From Solea solea (taxonomy: Eukaryota > Chordata > Actinopteri > Pleuronectiformes > Soleidae): a DNA stretch of 64,000 bases. The translations under genes and the position numbers were made by a program. The notes below the pieces were generated by a model. It was not told the DNA's origin. It ran no database searches and saw nothing but the letters and a program-made list of their open reading frames with translations. This document shows, piece after piece, positions 11,931-22,806 of the stretch (position 1 is its first letter; each line of letters opens with the position of its first letter). The DNA is taken from assembly GCF_958295425.1 (NCBI RefSeq), contig NC_081149.1, forward strand, positions 6,725,194 through 6,789,193, read 5' to 3'.

Positions 11931-13007
11931 ACACTCTCATTTTCTATTTCGCTTCAGGAGCAACTCATAACACGACATCCATTTTTTATACACAGTCTAT
12001 GGTCTTGATATAAAGCCAATCATTTCCTGTGTGGCAGCGGGTGACATGAGAGTTAAACACAGTTTCCTGGGAAACAGAGCGAGAGAGTTGTTCACTGTGT
12101 GAACTTGCAATGGTTTGAATTTGTTTATATTTAAAAGCTATACGTATCATCGACGACATACACAACTTCAAATGCAGCCGAAGTTCAGACATATTGAGAA
12201 ATTGGTGGATTGGTGAGAGGCAAAGTTGTCAGATCACAGACCTTCTCTGTACTGCATCACAGCGAGATAAGGGGCTGTTCACTTATTTCCTGCTAAAGAT
12301 CAAAAGAGATGAGGGGATGAGGGTGTGCACCTCTGTGAAGACAGTGACCTCTCCCTCTTCTCCGTCCTCTCTCCATTCTGCGACAAATGAGGAGGTTTTC
12401 AAAAGAGAGTGGAGAGAAGAGACGAAAGTGGCCTCTGTCACAATACACCAGGGGTGGTGACCATGGGAATGGCAACAGGAGGGAGCCCATTTTGCAGACC
12501 TGAAATGCCGAGTGAATAAAAGACCGAACAAATTGCGGCAAGATCAATGGACCATGTCTCCAAGGACACGTCTACAGTTTTCAAATTGCAGCCTGGCAGA
12601 GTGGACTGAAAGGGTTCGGTGCTGTGGACATTTCTATGTTTGTCCCTTTATTCCATATTTCTGAAATATAACAACTTATCAAACCTTCAAAGGTCGACAC
12701 GCACACACACGTACACACACGGAGATGTTTTAACTGGAAACGACGAGCACAGTCGCGCACCGTTAACGCGACCTGCTGCGGCAGAGTCACACCTGCCTCG
12801 CCGCATGATCATGCATGACTTCCCCTCGGAGCGGCTCATCTGTTCCGGCAACAAGTAACACGACGATTGACCTATACAGTGTAACGTTTGGATGTAAACA
12901 CGGCACACGACATATGCCAGAGGCGTTTCTGTCGCAGGATAATGTGCAGCTACAAACCACACGTGCCAAACACTTGTTAGGAAACGACTATGATGGTTTT
13001 CAAACAT
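11931..13007. other. No gene recognised
   Basis: Overlapping short open frames on both strands around 12194-13049 show no recognisable domain. The 12690-12850 part is relatively GC-rich. Confidence 0.55.
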
Positions 13008-13250
13008 CAACACGGCGGTGTAGTGGCTGGTGTTGTTGCCTTGCAGCAAACAGACTGTGGGTCATTCTCTGTGGCGTTTGTGTGTGCCGGGGTTTTCTCA
13101 GGTTTCCTCCCACTGTCCAAAAACATGCAGGGGACATTGAACGTCGGTGTGAATGAGAGAGTGAACCTGTCCAGGGTATGACCCCGCCTTTCACGCTATA
13201 TGTCAGCTGGGACTGGCTCCAGTGCCCCCCCCCCCCCAATAGCAGGACGA
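13008..13250 (+). mobile_element. SINE-like repeat, copy C (degenerate)
   Basis: Head GGTGTAGTGGCTGGTGTTGTTG, split by substitutions, then TTGCCTTGCAGCAA, TTTCCTCCCACTGTCC, AAAACATGCAGG and CTGTCCAGGGTATGACC in the order seen in copy A. It ends in an 11-base C run with no clear ATGG tail, so it is older or truncated. Confidence 0.7.
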
Positions 13251-13394
13251 TGACAATGCTGGTCTACACAATATAACATGTCCATGTGTAAGACTGACTT
13301 AGGCCACGTCCAAAACAGTCGTTTTCTTTGCCACTTTCAAAAAGTTCCCTGTAAAAGACAGCAAAACAGTGTAGTACATATGCCAGGACTGTAA

Positions 13395-13750
13395 GTGGCG
13401 CTGTAACGTAACAAAAGTTTAGTAAAGTAAAGTTTTCCTTTACCTTTGTTTCGTTGTGTATCTTCCGCCTTCCTCAGAGCTGTCACCTGATGTTAGGTGG
13501 TGACGTGCCTCATCAGCTGTCAGATTTGACGGGTCGGCCACGCCTCCTGCTTTCCGGACGCTCCCCCAGGACGGCGCTCGAGATGTGTGACAGCATGTAC
13601 GGTCCCTCATCCCGGTTCATCGTCCTGTGCGCACCAAACATCAGGTGACAGTTCTGAGGAAGACAAGAAGACACACACACCGACACTGGTTAACAACGTA
13701 AAGGAAAACTTACTGTTGACTAAAATAACGAACCAAAAAACTAAGTAGAT
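13395..13750. repeat. Long inverted repeat, candidate MITE
   Basis: The left arm (about 13395-13493) and right arm (about 13636-13745) are reverse complements over much of about 100 bp. The best block pairs CTGTCACCTGATGTT (left) with AACATCAGGTGACAG (right), followed outward by CTTCCTCAG/CTGAGGAAG and TTTTCCTTTAC/GTAAAGGAAAA. The spacer is about 140 bp. A foldback nonautonomous DNA element is the simplest reading. Confidence 0.7.
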
Positions 13751-14071
13751 GTTTTATACATTACAGATATAATAACAGAGACAGAGACAGAATGAACCGA
13801 TGCCAGGGATAAAGAAACATTTAGGTTTTGTGTCGTTTCCGTGTGCATGCTCCACCTGTTGTGGTTTTTTGCCTCCACTGCTTTTGCACCTGCATGCGTC
13901 ACCTCCATAGTAACACCGAGTAAACCCCCGACTCGTCAATAAACATTGCAGACTACATCACACATTAATATGCAAATTGGAGCCAGAGCTGTGATCACGA
14001 TGCTTTACTGATCCACTTATTAAATTAATTTCTACAAAGCAAGCAGCAGGAGCTGCTGAGGTAGTCACTGG

Positions 14072-14104
<33 letters not shown>
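14072..14104. repeat. (TC)n microsatellite
   Basis: CT dinucleotide run with one TTTC interruption. Confidence 0.9.
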
Positions 14105-14338
14105 CCCACACATCCTCTCTTTTGGGGCATATTAATGAGCCTTTATCAATTTTGCATTCATCACAGCAGGAGATGGAGGGGGACAGAAGATGCTGGCGCC
14201 GCCTGTGCTTTGGCAGGCCGCCCTCGCTCTGCAGTCACAGCCACTCACAGCACCACAGCGACCGGGGGACGACGGAGGGAGCACAGGGTCTCCATCTCAG
14301 CTCAGCCCGGTGTCATCGCTCTGCTGCTGAAGATAATA

Positions 14339-14472
14339 CTGCTGCTGCTGCTGCTGCTGCTGATGCTGCTGCTGCTGCTGCTGATGCTGATGCTGATGCT
14401 GCTGCTGCTGCTGCTGCTGCTGCTGATGCTGATGCTGCTGCTGATGATGCTGCTGCTGTTGCTGCTGCTGCA
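14339..14472. repeat. Interrupted (CTG)n tract, about 134 bp
   Basis: About 44 triplets, mostly CTG, with ATG interruptions in clusters and one TTG near the right end. All three forward frames are open through it because the triplets contain no stop. This explains the apparent polyalanine and polyleucine proteins. Confidence 0.95.
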
Positions 14473-14627
14473 GGCACAGCGCCGCACTGGGATGGCATGA
14501 TCAAGTTGTTGCAGTGACAGCAACAGGTGATGTCACACAGCAGCCAAAATGCTGCAGTCTCTCGAGGAACAAGCACTGCTGTCAGAGCACTGAACTCCAA
14601 GAGCAGCAGAATGCAATTCAGTGAGAA

Positions 14628-14660
14628 ACACACACACACACACACACACAGACACACACA
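14628..14660. repeat. (CA)n microsatellite
   Basis: CA run with one GACA interruption. Confidence 0.9.
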
Positions 14661-15120
14661 ATTGACAAGTCCCACTGGAAGGATAGGGACACTTTGCAAC
14701 AGGAAAATGAAAAACGACAGACTCCTCCTGTTAGATTGTGTTGTTTCCTCTGACAAACGCACACTGTTGTTTTCTTTGCAGTGTCAGTAATTCTGACACC
14801 GGTGCATTCAAAAACACAACAAACTCACGTAAGGTTGATGAAATCATCATCATTATATCTGAACTGGCTCAGGTTATAGGTCCAAAGTGGGGCTTTATGA
14901 GCTGAAATGTCTATTTTAAAATCATTTTAAATTACAAATGTTGAACGTTTAATTTGAAATCCTTCCAAATTGATACTAAAAAAAAATTATTTATTTATTT
15001 AGTGATCTTGTAAAATACATCCACATTCAACCAAAATATATTCATTTTATTTGGAACTTTTGTAAGTGAAACCTTGTCAATTATATTTGTAATTTAATTA
15101 CATATAATTAATAGAACAAA

Positions 15121-15335
15121 TTGCTCTACAGAGGCCGCAATTTAGCGCCTCCATGTTTCTGCAGCGGCCCAGAGGGACAAGGCAGCCAGAGTTTGTGTTT
15201 CACGACACAAATGAAGACAAAATGACGTCCTTTCTGGTCTTTTAAGGCCACTGTAGTTCCCATGATGCACCATGAAACTATAGAGGCATTTGTTGAAATC
15301 TGCCAGTAATTCGTATACACTGGACCTTTAAACCC
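15121..15335 (-). repeat. MITE-like dispersed repeat, partial
   Basis: Contains CGCCTCCATGTTTCTGCAGC and ends in ACACTGGACCTTTAA, the complement of TTAAAGGTCCAGTGT. The element at 41980 begins with the related word TTAAAAGGTGCAGTGTG and also contains CCGCCATGTTTCT, so the two are members of one family of short elements. Confidence 0.55.
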
Positions 15336-17479
15336 TTTGAACAGTACATTCATACAGAGCAGTTCTATGATCAATAAATATAAAAACTAAACTTTAAAAA
15401 GCTGTTGAAGTGCAGCCATATTTGAAGAGAACAGTGGTGGTGGAACTTTAATACTTAATCAGTTTTGAACACCAGTGCCCCTTAAATCTAATGTAAAATG
15501 AGCTCTGGGTAATGCTACACTACTGGAAATCACCTCTAAATGCAGTGGGAGTTCAGCACAACTTCTCAGTTTACGCCAGATAAGAAGACATTATTTCCAA
15601 GAAAAGAAAAGTATCATCTACATAAAGATATTTGGACGCTGCGAATGTCTGTGTTTCCGACAAAATGGCCTTCCAATAGCCAGACCAGCTAACAGTGAAC
15701 TGCAAACTGGAGGTTTCCTGCAGCCCAGCGTTTGTTTAATTGCCTCCTTTTCATTTGTGACTGGAGTGACCTTATGGCAAGAACCGGGGAAATGGGACAT
15801 TAGAAAACCAGCAAGCATTTAGGAAACCACGAGGCCACGGGGGAACACTCATGTACGTACTTAGTGTTTGCAATTCCTGCATACGAGACAGATGTGCGGG
15901 GAGGTGAAGAGGGCGGAGGCACCTCGCGGAGAAGACAGGGTACAGTAGAGTTGGAGCCGAACGTGTCAAAGGTCACGGTTGAGCGATGAAAGAGGCGGAA
16001 AAGAGAGAGAAATCTCAATGGCAAAGAAGTGGATTTGTGAGTGGTATTCTGAGTGAGGAAAAAGTGGAAGAACAAAAAAGAAATCGCTGCCAGCTCTTCT
16101 CGAGTCCCCCAGAGCATGCAGTTTCCTGCCACGGTGATAACTTGTATTTCTAATACAGCACCTCTGTCCTCCGAGGCATGAATTTCGAATGGCTCTGCGT
16201 CCCCACTGCATCGTTTGCCCACACTGCCAGATATGAGCAAAGAGGCGCTGGCTGGGAGCGACACGGTCAGCCTGAGTCTGGGGCTCAGCTGATAAGAACG
16301 AGGTGGAGGAGGTCACTGAGCTCGCCGTGTTGAGACATCACCGCCGGTCAATTCAATTTCCTTAAGGACACACGAGCCCAAACGCAATCAGAACATTTCA
16401 TATCACAGCCGGGCTCCTCTTGCCCTTTCCCCCCCGATCTCATCGGTGGGGAGAAAGGGGGCAAAAGAGACAGAGAGAGAGAGAGAGAGAGAGAGGGATG
16501 AGTGAAAAGAAAGTGGAAGAGGGGTGGGAACTTTGGGAGGTTATAACGCAGCAGCCCAGAACGTTTTAATTTCCTCACAGTGGTGCTGCAACCAGTGATT
16601 ACGCTCCAGCTCATCTCAAGAGGACGCGGGTGGGAGGAACATCAGAGCTGCACGTTCACAAACACATCCAACAAAGGTTTAGCACTCACACAAACAGGCC
16701 CACGCTGTCGGATGTCGGGCTGCGTAAAAAGAGGAGAAGCGGCCTCTCTCCCCGCTGCTTTAATTATTCATCTCAGCGTGTGCTTGACTTTCAGAGAGGA
16801 GTGGGAGCAGAAAACACACCCAGGCCACCCAGTGGATTTAAACAGCACGCCGGCTGCGACAGAGGATACGGCGACAAAGACACCCCGACGTCCCTGTGAT
16901 GCAGAGGGAGAGAAAGAGCCCAGAGGAGGACAGAGTAAACAAGAAGCAGCCAAAATTGAACGGAGACTCAGAAGGTCACATGTGGACATCCCACAGACCT
17001 GGAGCAAAATAAAAGATTTACAGTTTTACATCAACTTCTGCTCAGACCAGAGGAGTAAAGACGTGGTCATGTTTTTTTTTCTGAAGCTGCCTAATTTTAG
17101 ACCAACTTCCCTTGAATTCTTCATGAAGATGCAGGTCACACAGAAGTCCTGAACCGATCCCATCTTTCTTATTATGTTTCCATGCACATGCAGGTCAAAC
17201 TACGGTTGTAGGTGCAGTTAACTACTAACGCAGATATTTAAATCACTAACATTACCTTCTAAATTCCAATGCTTCGCAACAAAAGTCCGTAAGCATCCAT
17301 TTCCAGTTCTGCTCACAGAACCAATCGCTGTTTTCTCGTAAAAATATCAAACATATTTTATACTTAAAATCCCGTCTGTTAATCCCTCACACTCCAGGAT
17401 CAATTGCCCAGATAATCTGTCCAAATCAGCCTTAAATCAGAAGATTTTTGTATTAGATCTGGATTTTGCTATGTTTTTG
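15336..17479. other. No gene recognised; longest non-transposon frame
   Basis: A forward frame of 190 codons (16580-17152) and a reverse frame of 154 codons (16264-15800) lie here in moderately GC-rich DNA. Neither shows a domain, signal peptide or repeat I recognise. I treat both as chance frames, with the 190-codon frame listed among the findings. A GA microsatellite lies at 16472-16495. Confidence 0.5.
16472..16495. repeat. (GA)n microsatellite
   Basis: About 12 GA units. Confidence 0.9.
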
Positions 17480-17740
17480 TTGTTGTTGAGTTCTTCTTGG
17501 CACAAAGGGACCTATTGTTCCTGTTGTTATTTTTCTCCAACGTTGCACAAATTTTTGACCGGGTTATGGTGCATAAAAACTCGGGTTGGTGAAAAATGCG
17601 ATAGTGGCATAATGCACAAACCCATTCGTAGTCCCAGGACTCTATAGCGCCCCCAGAAGTCGGGTCATGGTCAGACAAAAGTCTTTGGATCGGTATGAAA
17701 TTTGGTGAGTTTGTCGTACTTCAGTTTCTTGAGGAATCTT
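17480..17740. repeat. Dispersed repeat with TCTATAGCGCCCCC
   Basis: Shares the words GGTGCATAAAAACTC, GGACTCTATAGCGCCCCC and GAAATTTGGTGAG with the longer copy at 19120-19870 (GTGCATAACAACTCC, GGGCTCTATAGTAGCGCCCCC). The class is unknown. Confidence 0.5.
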
Positions 17741-19119
17741 TGGGAAATTTTTGACGTAAGAGAAAGTGGCCAACATTTCCTAGATTTTTTCTATCGTGTC
17801 TAAGTCGCACATAGTTTTAACGGAACTTGGTACACTCGTTGCTCTCATGATTCCAAACTAATTTCTGATGTATTTCCATGGCTACTCTACACATTTGAAC
17901 ACAAAAACAAACAATTTCGTCAAAAGGCGGTGAAAAATCAAGAATACAGATCCAGTATTTCTATATACCAATTATTTGGTAGCACTTTCAGCTGTGAATT
18001 TCGAAACAAAATGTTAAGCTTGAAAATCTTGAAATTTAAATGATTATTTATTTTTCTAATGAGGTCTCACAGCACACATGCAGTACCTCCATTAACCACA
18101 AGTGGATGTGGCCTTGAAAAGAAAAAAAAAAGTGAAACCAATGCTGAAGAGCCTGACACCTGTATTCTCCTGAATGGCCACTAGAGGGTAGCGCGGCTGT
18201 AAGAAAATAACTCTACGTCCAACTTGATTTACAAGATATTGTGATGTATTTTTCTCAAAACTGCGACATGTTTGTGGCAGAATAAAGAAAATTAGATGAA
18301 GAAAATTGAACCTGATGAATATTTTAAAGCGACTGCGTTGGACTTTGATTGATCTCAGCGGGGGCGAATAAACTGCCGCAGGGATACACGCGGTACTCTA
18401 CATATGTTGACAGCACCTGATGTTTATGTATTCATATTTAAATAGACATTAATGGGGCTTTACTGATTTGTGCGGTAATGAAAAGTGAATCCAGTGACGG
18501 CCCTGTCGCACACATTTACACCAAAGAGGTGAAGAAAACCATCACAGCCTTTTGGACGACAGTAAATTAATGTGACATCTCAAAGACGGGTGCCCTGCAT
18601 GTCGTTATTTTTGGACAAGGAAAATGTCCAAATGAGTCAAAAATCAAGATTTAATTTGCAATACAAATTAAATCAGGGGACTTTTTCTTATGTAAGTGAA
18701 TAAACAATACACAGGAGGGGGGATGAAATAAAGAAGAAGAGTTTGGGGGCAACAGTATAAGGGATGTAAGTATAAAAAGAGCTGTCACAAGCTGTGAAGA
18801 CAGATCAGTTCACAAACACAACACACGAGTCCAGTGTGAGTCCAAACTGTCCAAAACCACTTAAAATGTCAGCAAAAGCGTCAAGCTGTGGTGACACGCA
18901 GTCACACAATAAAGGATGGATTTAATATGGATACTCACAGACTCCGCCTCCCTACAGGACGCTGGACAAATAAACAATAAAGCCTTAAAATTAGATCAGG
19001 GAAAAGAGAACCACTTTATTATAAAGTATGCTGGACACCCGATAGTAATAAATGGTGATAAATTGTATCTATTTTAGCTAACAATGTTACAAAGTGCTTA
19101 GAATTAAACTTTAGAGAAA
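17741..19119. other. No gene recognised
   Basis: AT-rich, no exon or well-formed element recognised. Confidence 0.55.
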
Positions 19120-19870
19120 TTAAAGATTAGGTCCCAAGCCACAAATGGCAGGGCCCGAAACGGCTCCTGGCACAAATTATTGTTTTCCTTCAGATTATTA
19201 TTATATCCGTGGCTTTGCGGTGATGTTTCAGGGGGTTAACGTGCATAACAACTCCTGAAACTTTGCATGGAGGTCAGGCCTGGCAAAAATTTGATATTGG
19301 CATAGTTCCCGGACCTGTGCATTGCTCAAGGGCTCTATAGTAGCGCCCCCTATGGTGAAAACAGAGGCAAAATTGAGTTTCACCAAATTTGCCAAAACTT
19401 GGTGGGAAGATGCTATAGACCAAGAAGAACAAATGTCGACTGTAACTATGGCCCCAACACAACAGGAAGTCGGCCATTTTTACGTAATTAAACCAATTCT
19501 TCTGAGCGCGTTTGTCGTACCGACATAAAAAACACACCAATTTGTACGAGACACATCAAAGGTGAAAGCTGATCAAAAGGTTTTTCGGATTCAAAACGGC
19601 AAGGCCACGGCAACCCTCTGGGTTTTGGCAAATTTCGACCATTTACCACGAAACAGGAAGTGTCCTATAATTTCCACCGAATATGTTGAAACTTGGTGGG
19701 AAGATGTTATAGACCAATATGAACAAAAAAGTCGACCATAACCATGGCCTCAACTCAACAGGAAGTCGGCCATTTTTAATTTTGGCTTCCATTTTTGTGA
19801 TTTGCACCCTAGTAAATGAGCAAACCCGTCACGAGCGCGTTTGTCGTACCGACATAAAAAATATAGTACA
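19120..19870. repeat. Dispersed repeat with an internal direct duplication
   Basis: The block AACTTGGTGGGAAGATG, TATAGACCAA, ACAGGAAGTCGGCCATTTTT and GAGCGCGTTTGTCGTACCGA occurs twice, starting near 19397 and 19688. The halves share most bases. The left part matches the relic at 17480-17740. The whole is a repeat family with tandemly repeated modules, not a gene, despite an open frame at 19322-19528. Confidence 0.6.
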
Positions 19871-19959
19871 GTTTATTGGGTTTGTTTGAGTTTATTATGT
19901 GGTCTAATAAATATGTCAAGCACGTTAGCACTCAGTGATACAAAGTGCTCTAAAGTTAC

Positions 19960-20230
19960 AAATAAGTAAGTAAAGTTTATTTATACAGCACTTTTCACCG
20001 AAAGAATTCACAGTGCTTCAGAGTAAAAACAGTAAAATGTAAGGTGGTAATAATAATAATAACAATACACACAGAAGATACAACACCCACAGCTACAAGC
20101 ACAAACATAAGAAGATAAAACGTGTAATAATAAAACCCACACCTGTCTGAACAACAAGGTCTTAAGCTGCTTTGTGAAAGACTCCACAGAAATTAAAGTG
20201 CACAAACACAGTGGCAACTCGTTCCATCAT
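19960..20230. repeat. Dispersed repeat (TTTATTTATACAGCAC type)
   Basis: The words AGTTTATTTATACAGCACTTTTCAC and CACAGTGCTTCAGAGTAAAA, each split in the text, are typical of a widespread teleost repeat whose relative lies at 48487 (TTGTATAGCACATTTAA). Confidence 0.55.
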
Positions 20231-20465
20231 CTGGGGGCCACTGAACTGTTTTAAACTTAAAAATTAAACTTAAATATGAACAGTTATAAAGTCATATCGT
20301 TCTTAACAAGTAAAACAAAACAAATCAAAACAGTTTAAATCCAAATCAATCACCTTATTAAACAAATCATGGCCACACTGAGTGAAAATGTATTAAAACT
20401 CATTTGATATTATGTGAAAATATTGATATTATTAAAGTGTCAGGCGTGACACCTGGTGTCTTCTC

Positions 20466-20500
20466 CTGCTGCTGCTGCTGCTGATGCTGCTGCTGCTGCT
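20466..20500. repeat. (CTG)n microsatellite
   Basis: CTG triplets with one ATG interruption. Confidence 0.9.
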
Positions 20501-21183
20501 TCATAGTTTGACATGTTGTGTCTCACTAATGAGTGGTTATTATTTGAGATATTTCAAACCAGGGCTGTCATTCTATTCTGACCTCTGGCATCTAAAAAGC
20601 CTAAAAATTTGAAGAAGTTGTTGCTCGCTGGATATTTTCTCCTGTTCTGACCATTCTCTGTCAAACCCTAGAGACTGTTGTATGTGGAAAATAAAAACGC
20701 AGACCGGCAAGGTCTGACACTGACAACCACGTCATGTTCAAAGTCACTTAAATCACTTTTCATTTGACTCTCTGTTGCTTGGTTTGACAACAACAACGGA
20801 TTTGCTGCCATGTCATTAGATATTTGCTTTACAAGCAGTTGAACAGGTGTACCTAATAAAGTGGCCGTGATTGTGCAAGATTGAAAACCTCATTATGTGT
20901 GTATATTTTTTGTCTTTGGATGTATACGGGTATATGTATGTGGATTTTGGCATGGCCAGGAAGTGTGATTCAGCATAATTTGATCAGCAACCCACCTAGT
21001 TAACCTCGCAATGATAATTACTATGCAAAACATAGACCGCTATCCCTGAATGGACGCTTCCCCGGTTATTCATTATTCCATAATTCATGCGCTTTAGTTA
21101 ATTCTGTCGTTAACAAATCAATAGTCTGTGGATTTTTCTCACACAAGTGGGCGGCCGCATACCGAAAAGTTGAAATCAGACGC

Positions 21184-21207
21184 AGAGAGAGAGAGAGAGA
21201 GAGAGAG
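21184..21207. repeat. (GA)n microsatellite
   Basis: About 12 GA units. Confidence 0.9.
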
Positions 21208-21701
21208 TGCAAATAAGCCGTTTGTTGCCGTAGCGAATTTATCAGCACTGAGACGGCCGAGCGAGAGATGAGAGGGGGGGATAAAAAGGTTGTGATGAGC
21301 GAAAGAAGAGCGCGGCTGATGAAATGACTGGGGGGTTTTGAAGGAGAGAGAAAGGCGAGCGATTCGCTCATAATCAAAGGCCATGGAATCAGAAGCAATC
21401 ACAGCGTGTCTGCTTATGTAGGACGATTATGAAAAAAAAAGAAGAAGCTTCAGTGTTACAAAACTGCAAGGACATTTGTCTGAATGTTTCCCTTCAGACG
21501 TGGTTACACAACCTGTGTTGTCGTGTGAATGCAGCGTCTGAGACCAGTGTCAGCAGACAGACAGCGGAAGGTCGTCGAAAAAGCCAAAGACATATTGTGT
21601 ATAAAGTTTTTTGTTATACATATACACTATATACCCATTTAAACCTCTTATATAGTATAGGGAAAAAAATTTATGCAGTTTATGCCTGAGAAAACCTGCC
21701 T

Positions 21702-21722
21702 TTATATATATATATATATACA

Positions 21723-21796
<74 letters not shown>

Positions 21797-21886
21797 CGTA
21801 TATACACATATATATATAAATATGTATATATATATACACATATATACGTATATACACATATATATATATACACATATATATACACA
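21702..21886. repeat. Long AT-rich tract (TA/CATA/CGTA)
   Basis: About 185 bp of TA dinucleotides interrupted by ACAC and ACGT steps. Apparent tyrosine/isoleucine proteins on both strands are translations of the repeat. Confidence 0.95.
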
Positions 21887-22439
21887 TGATAATCCTCATT
21901 TCAGGATATCATCAGTGCATCAAAACATCTCAAGTGCAGTTTTTCACTGCCATTCATTGTCAATGTTCTTTTGCTCATTAATTAACTTTCAATTTAGCCT
22001 TCATTCCTGTGATAAGTGCTGCCATTAGGACTCATTAAGTCGTGGCGCTCAGGAGTAGAATTGACAATTTGAACAGAACATCTGTTAAAAAGTGCCGTAT
22101 TTTACTAAATTAAAACGACAACATGGCACCAACTCATCAATAATCATGATTGCTTTTTAAATCATTGGGGGGGGGGACCTGAGACAAGAAAAACATGTAA
22201 AAATGTTAATATACGGTACATGCTTAAAACAGGGACTTTGTAAGGTAACTTTAGTGGTTTCAGGAGGCAGAAACCCTCTCTGTATTTACAGTTAGACTTA
22301 AAACCTTAAAACCTCTCCATAGTTTGTGTCTTTCCTTCCTGTCTTCTCTCTTTCTCTCTGCCCTCATCTGGCAGGCTGCAGGATCCAGATCCAGTTTCCA
22401 GGCTATTATAATTATCACTAGCTGTAGTATTATTATACA
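21887..22439. other. No gene recognised
   Basis: Unique AT-rich sequence between two TA tracts, with a 9-base G run near 22167. Confidence 0.55.
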
Positions 22440-22449
22440 ATATATACAG

Positions 22450-22544
<95 letters not shown>
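22440..22544. repeat. (TA)n microsatellite
   Basis: About 100 bp of almost pure TA with single G interruptions. Confidence 0.95.
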
Positions 22545-22599
22545 TTTGTCAACAATCTTTGCTGCTGCTTGTACATATGACCATGTATCACCATAAACA

Positions 22600-22806
22600 T
22601 GTCATAACTGACTCAGGACTGTCCTGTCTAAACCTATAACCTGATACAACTGTTATAATCTGCTCCTGGTCTCTCTCTTCTGTCTCTACCTCACCTCCCT
22701 CTTTCCCTTTCACTCCGCCCATTTTTCCTTTCACCCCAACCTGTCTAGGCAGATGGTCTGTAGCTCATTGTGTGAACTGTTGTACAAATAAAGCTGAATT
22801 GAATTG
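22600..22806 (+). mobile_element. 3' end of a LINE/SINE-type retroposon, tentative
   Basis: Pyrimidine-rich stretch that ends in GTACAAATAAAGCTGAATTGAATTGA, quoted here in two parts as GTACAAATAAAGCTG and AATTGAATTGA. The AATTG tandem after AATAAA is a common ending of fish retroposons. No reverse transcriptase is visible. Confidence 0.45.

Larger units (their letters stand above)
13751..15120. other. Noncoding stretch with microsatellites
   Basis: Holds a TC run, the interrupted CTG tract and a CA run, listed separately. The rest is AT-rich with no exon recognised. Open frames over 14122-14762 are polyalanine, polyleucine or polyserine translations of the CTG tract. Confidence 0.6.
20231..21701. 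other. No gene recognised
   Basis: Contains a CTG microsatellite, a GA microsatellite and the repeat end ACCTAATAAAGTGGCC (20851-20866), all noncoding. No exon recognised. Confidence 0.55.

Noticed and set aside
14122..14762. Polyalanine, polyleucine and polyserine proteins of 73-149 codons
   Set aside because: All are translations of the CTG/ATG triplet tract on either strand. There is no gene context.
21550..22028. Tyrosine/isoleucine-rich proteins
   Set aside because: Translations of TA/CATA repeats, found at every long TA tract in the window.
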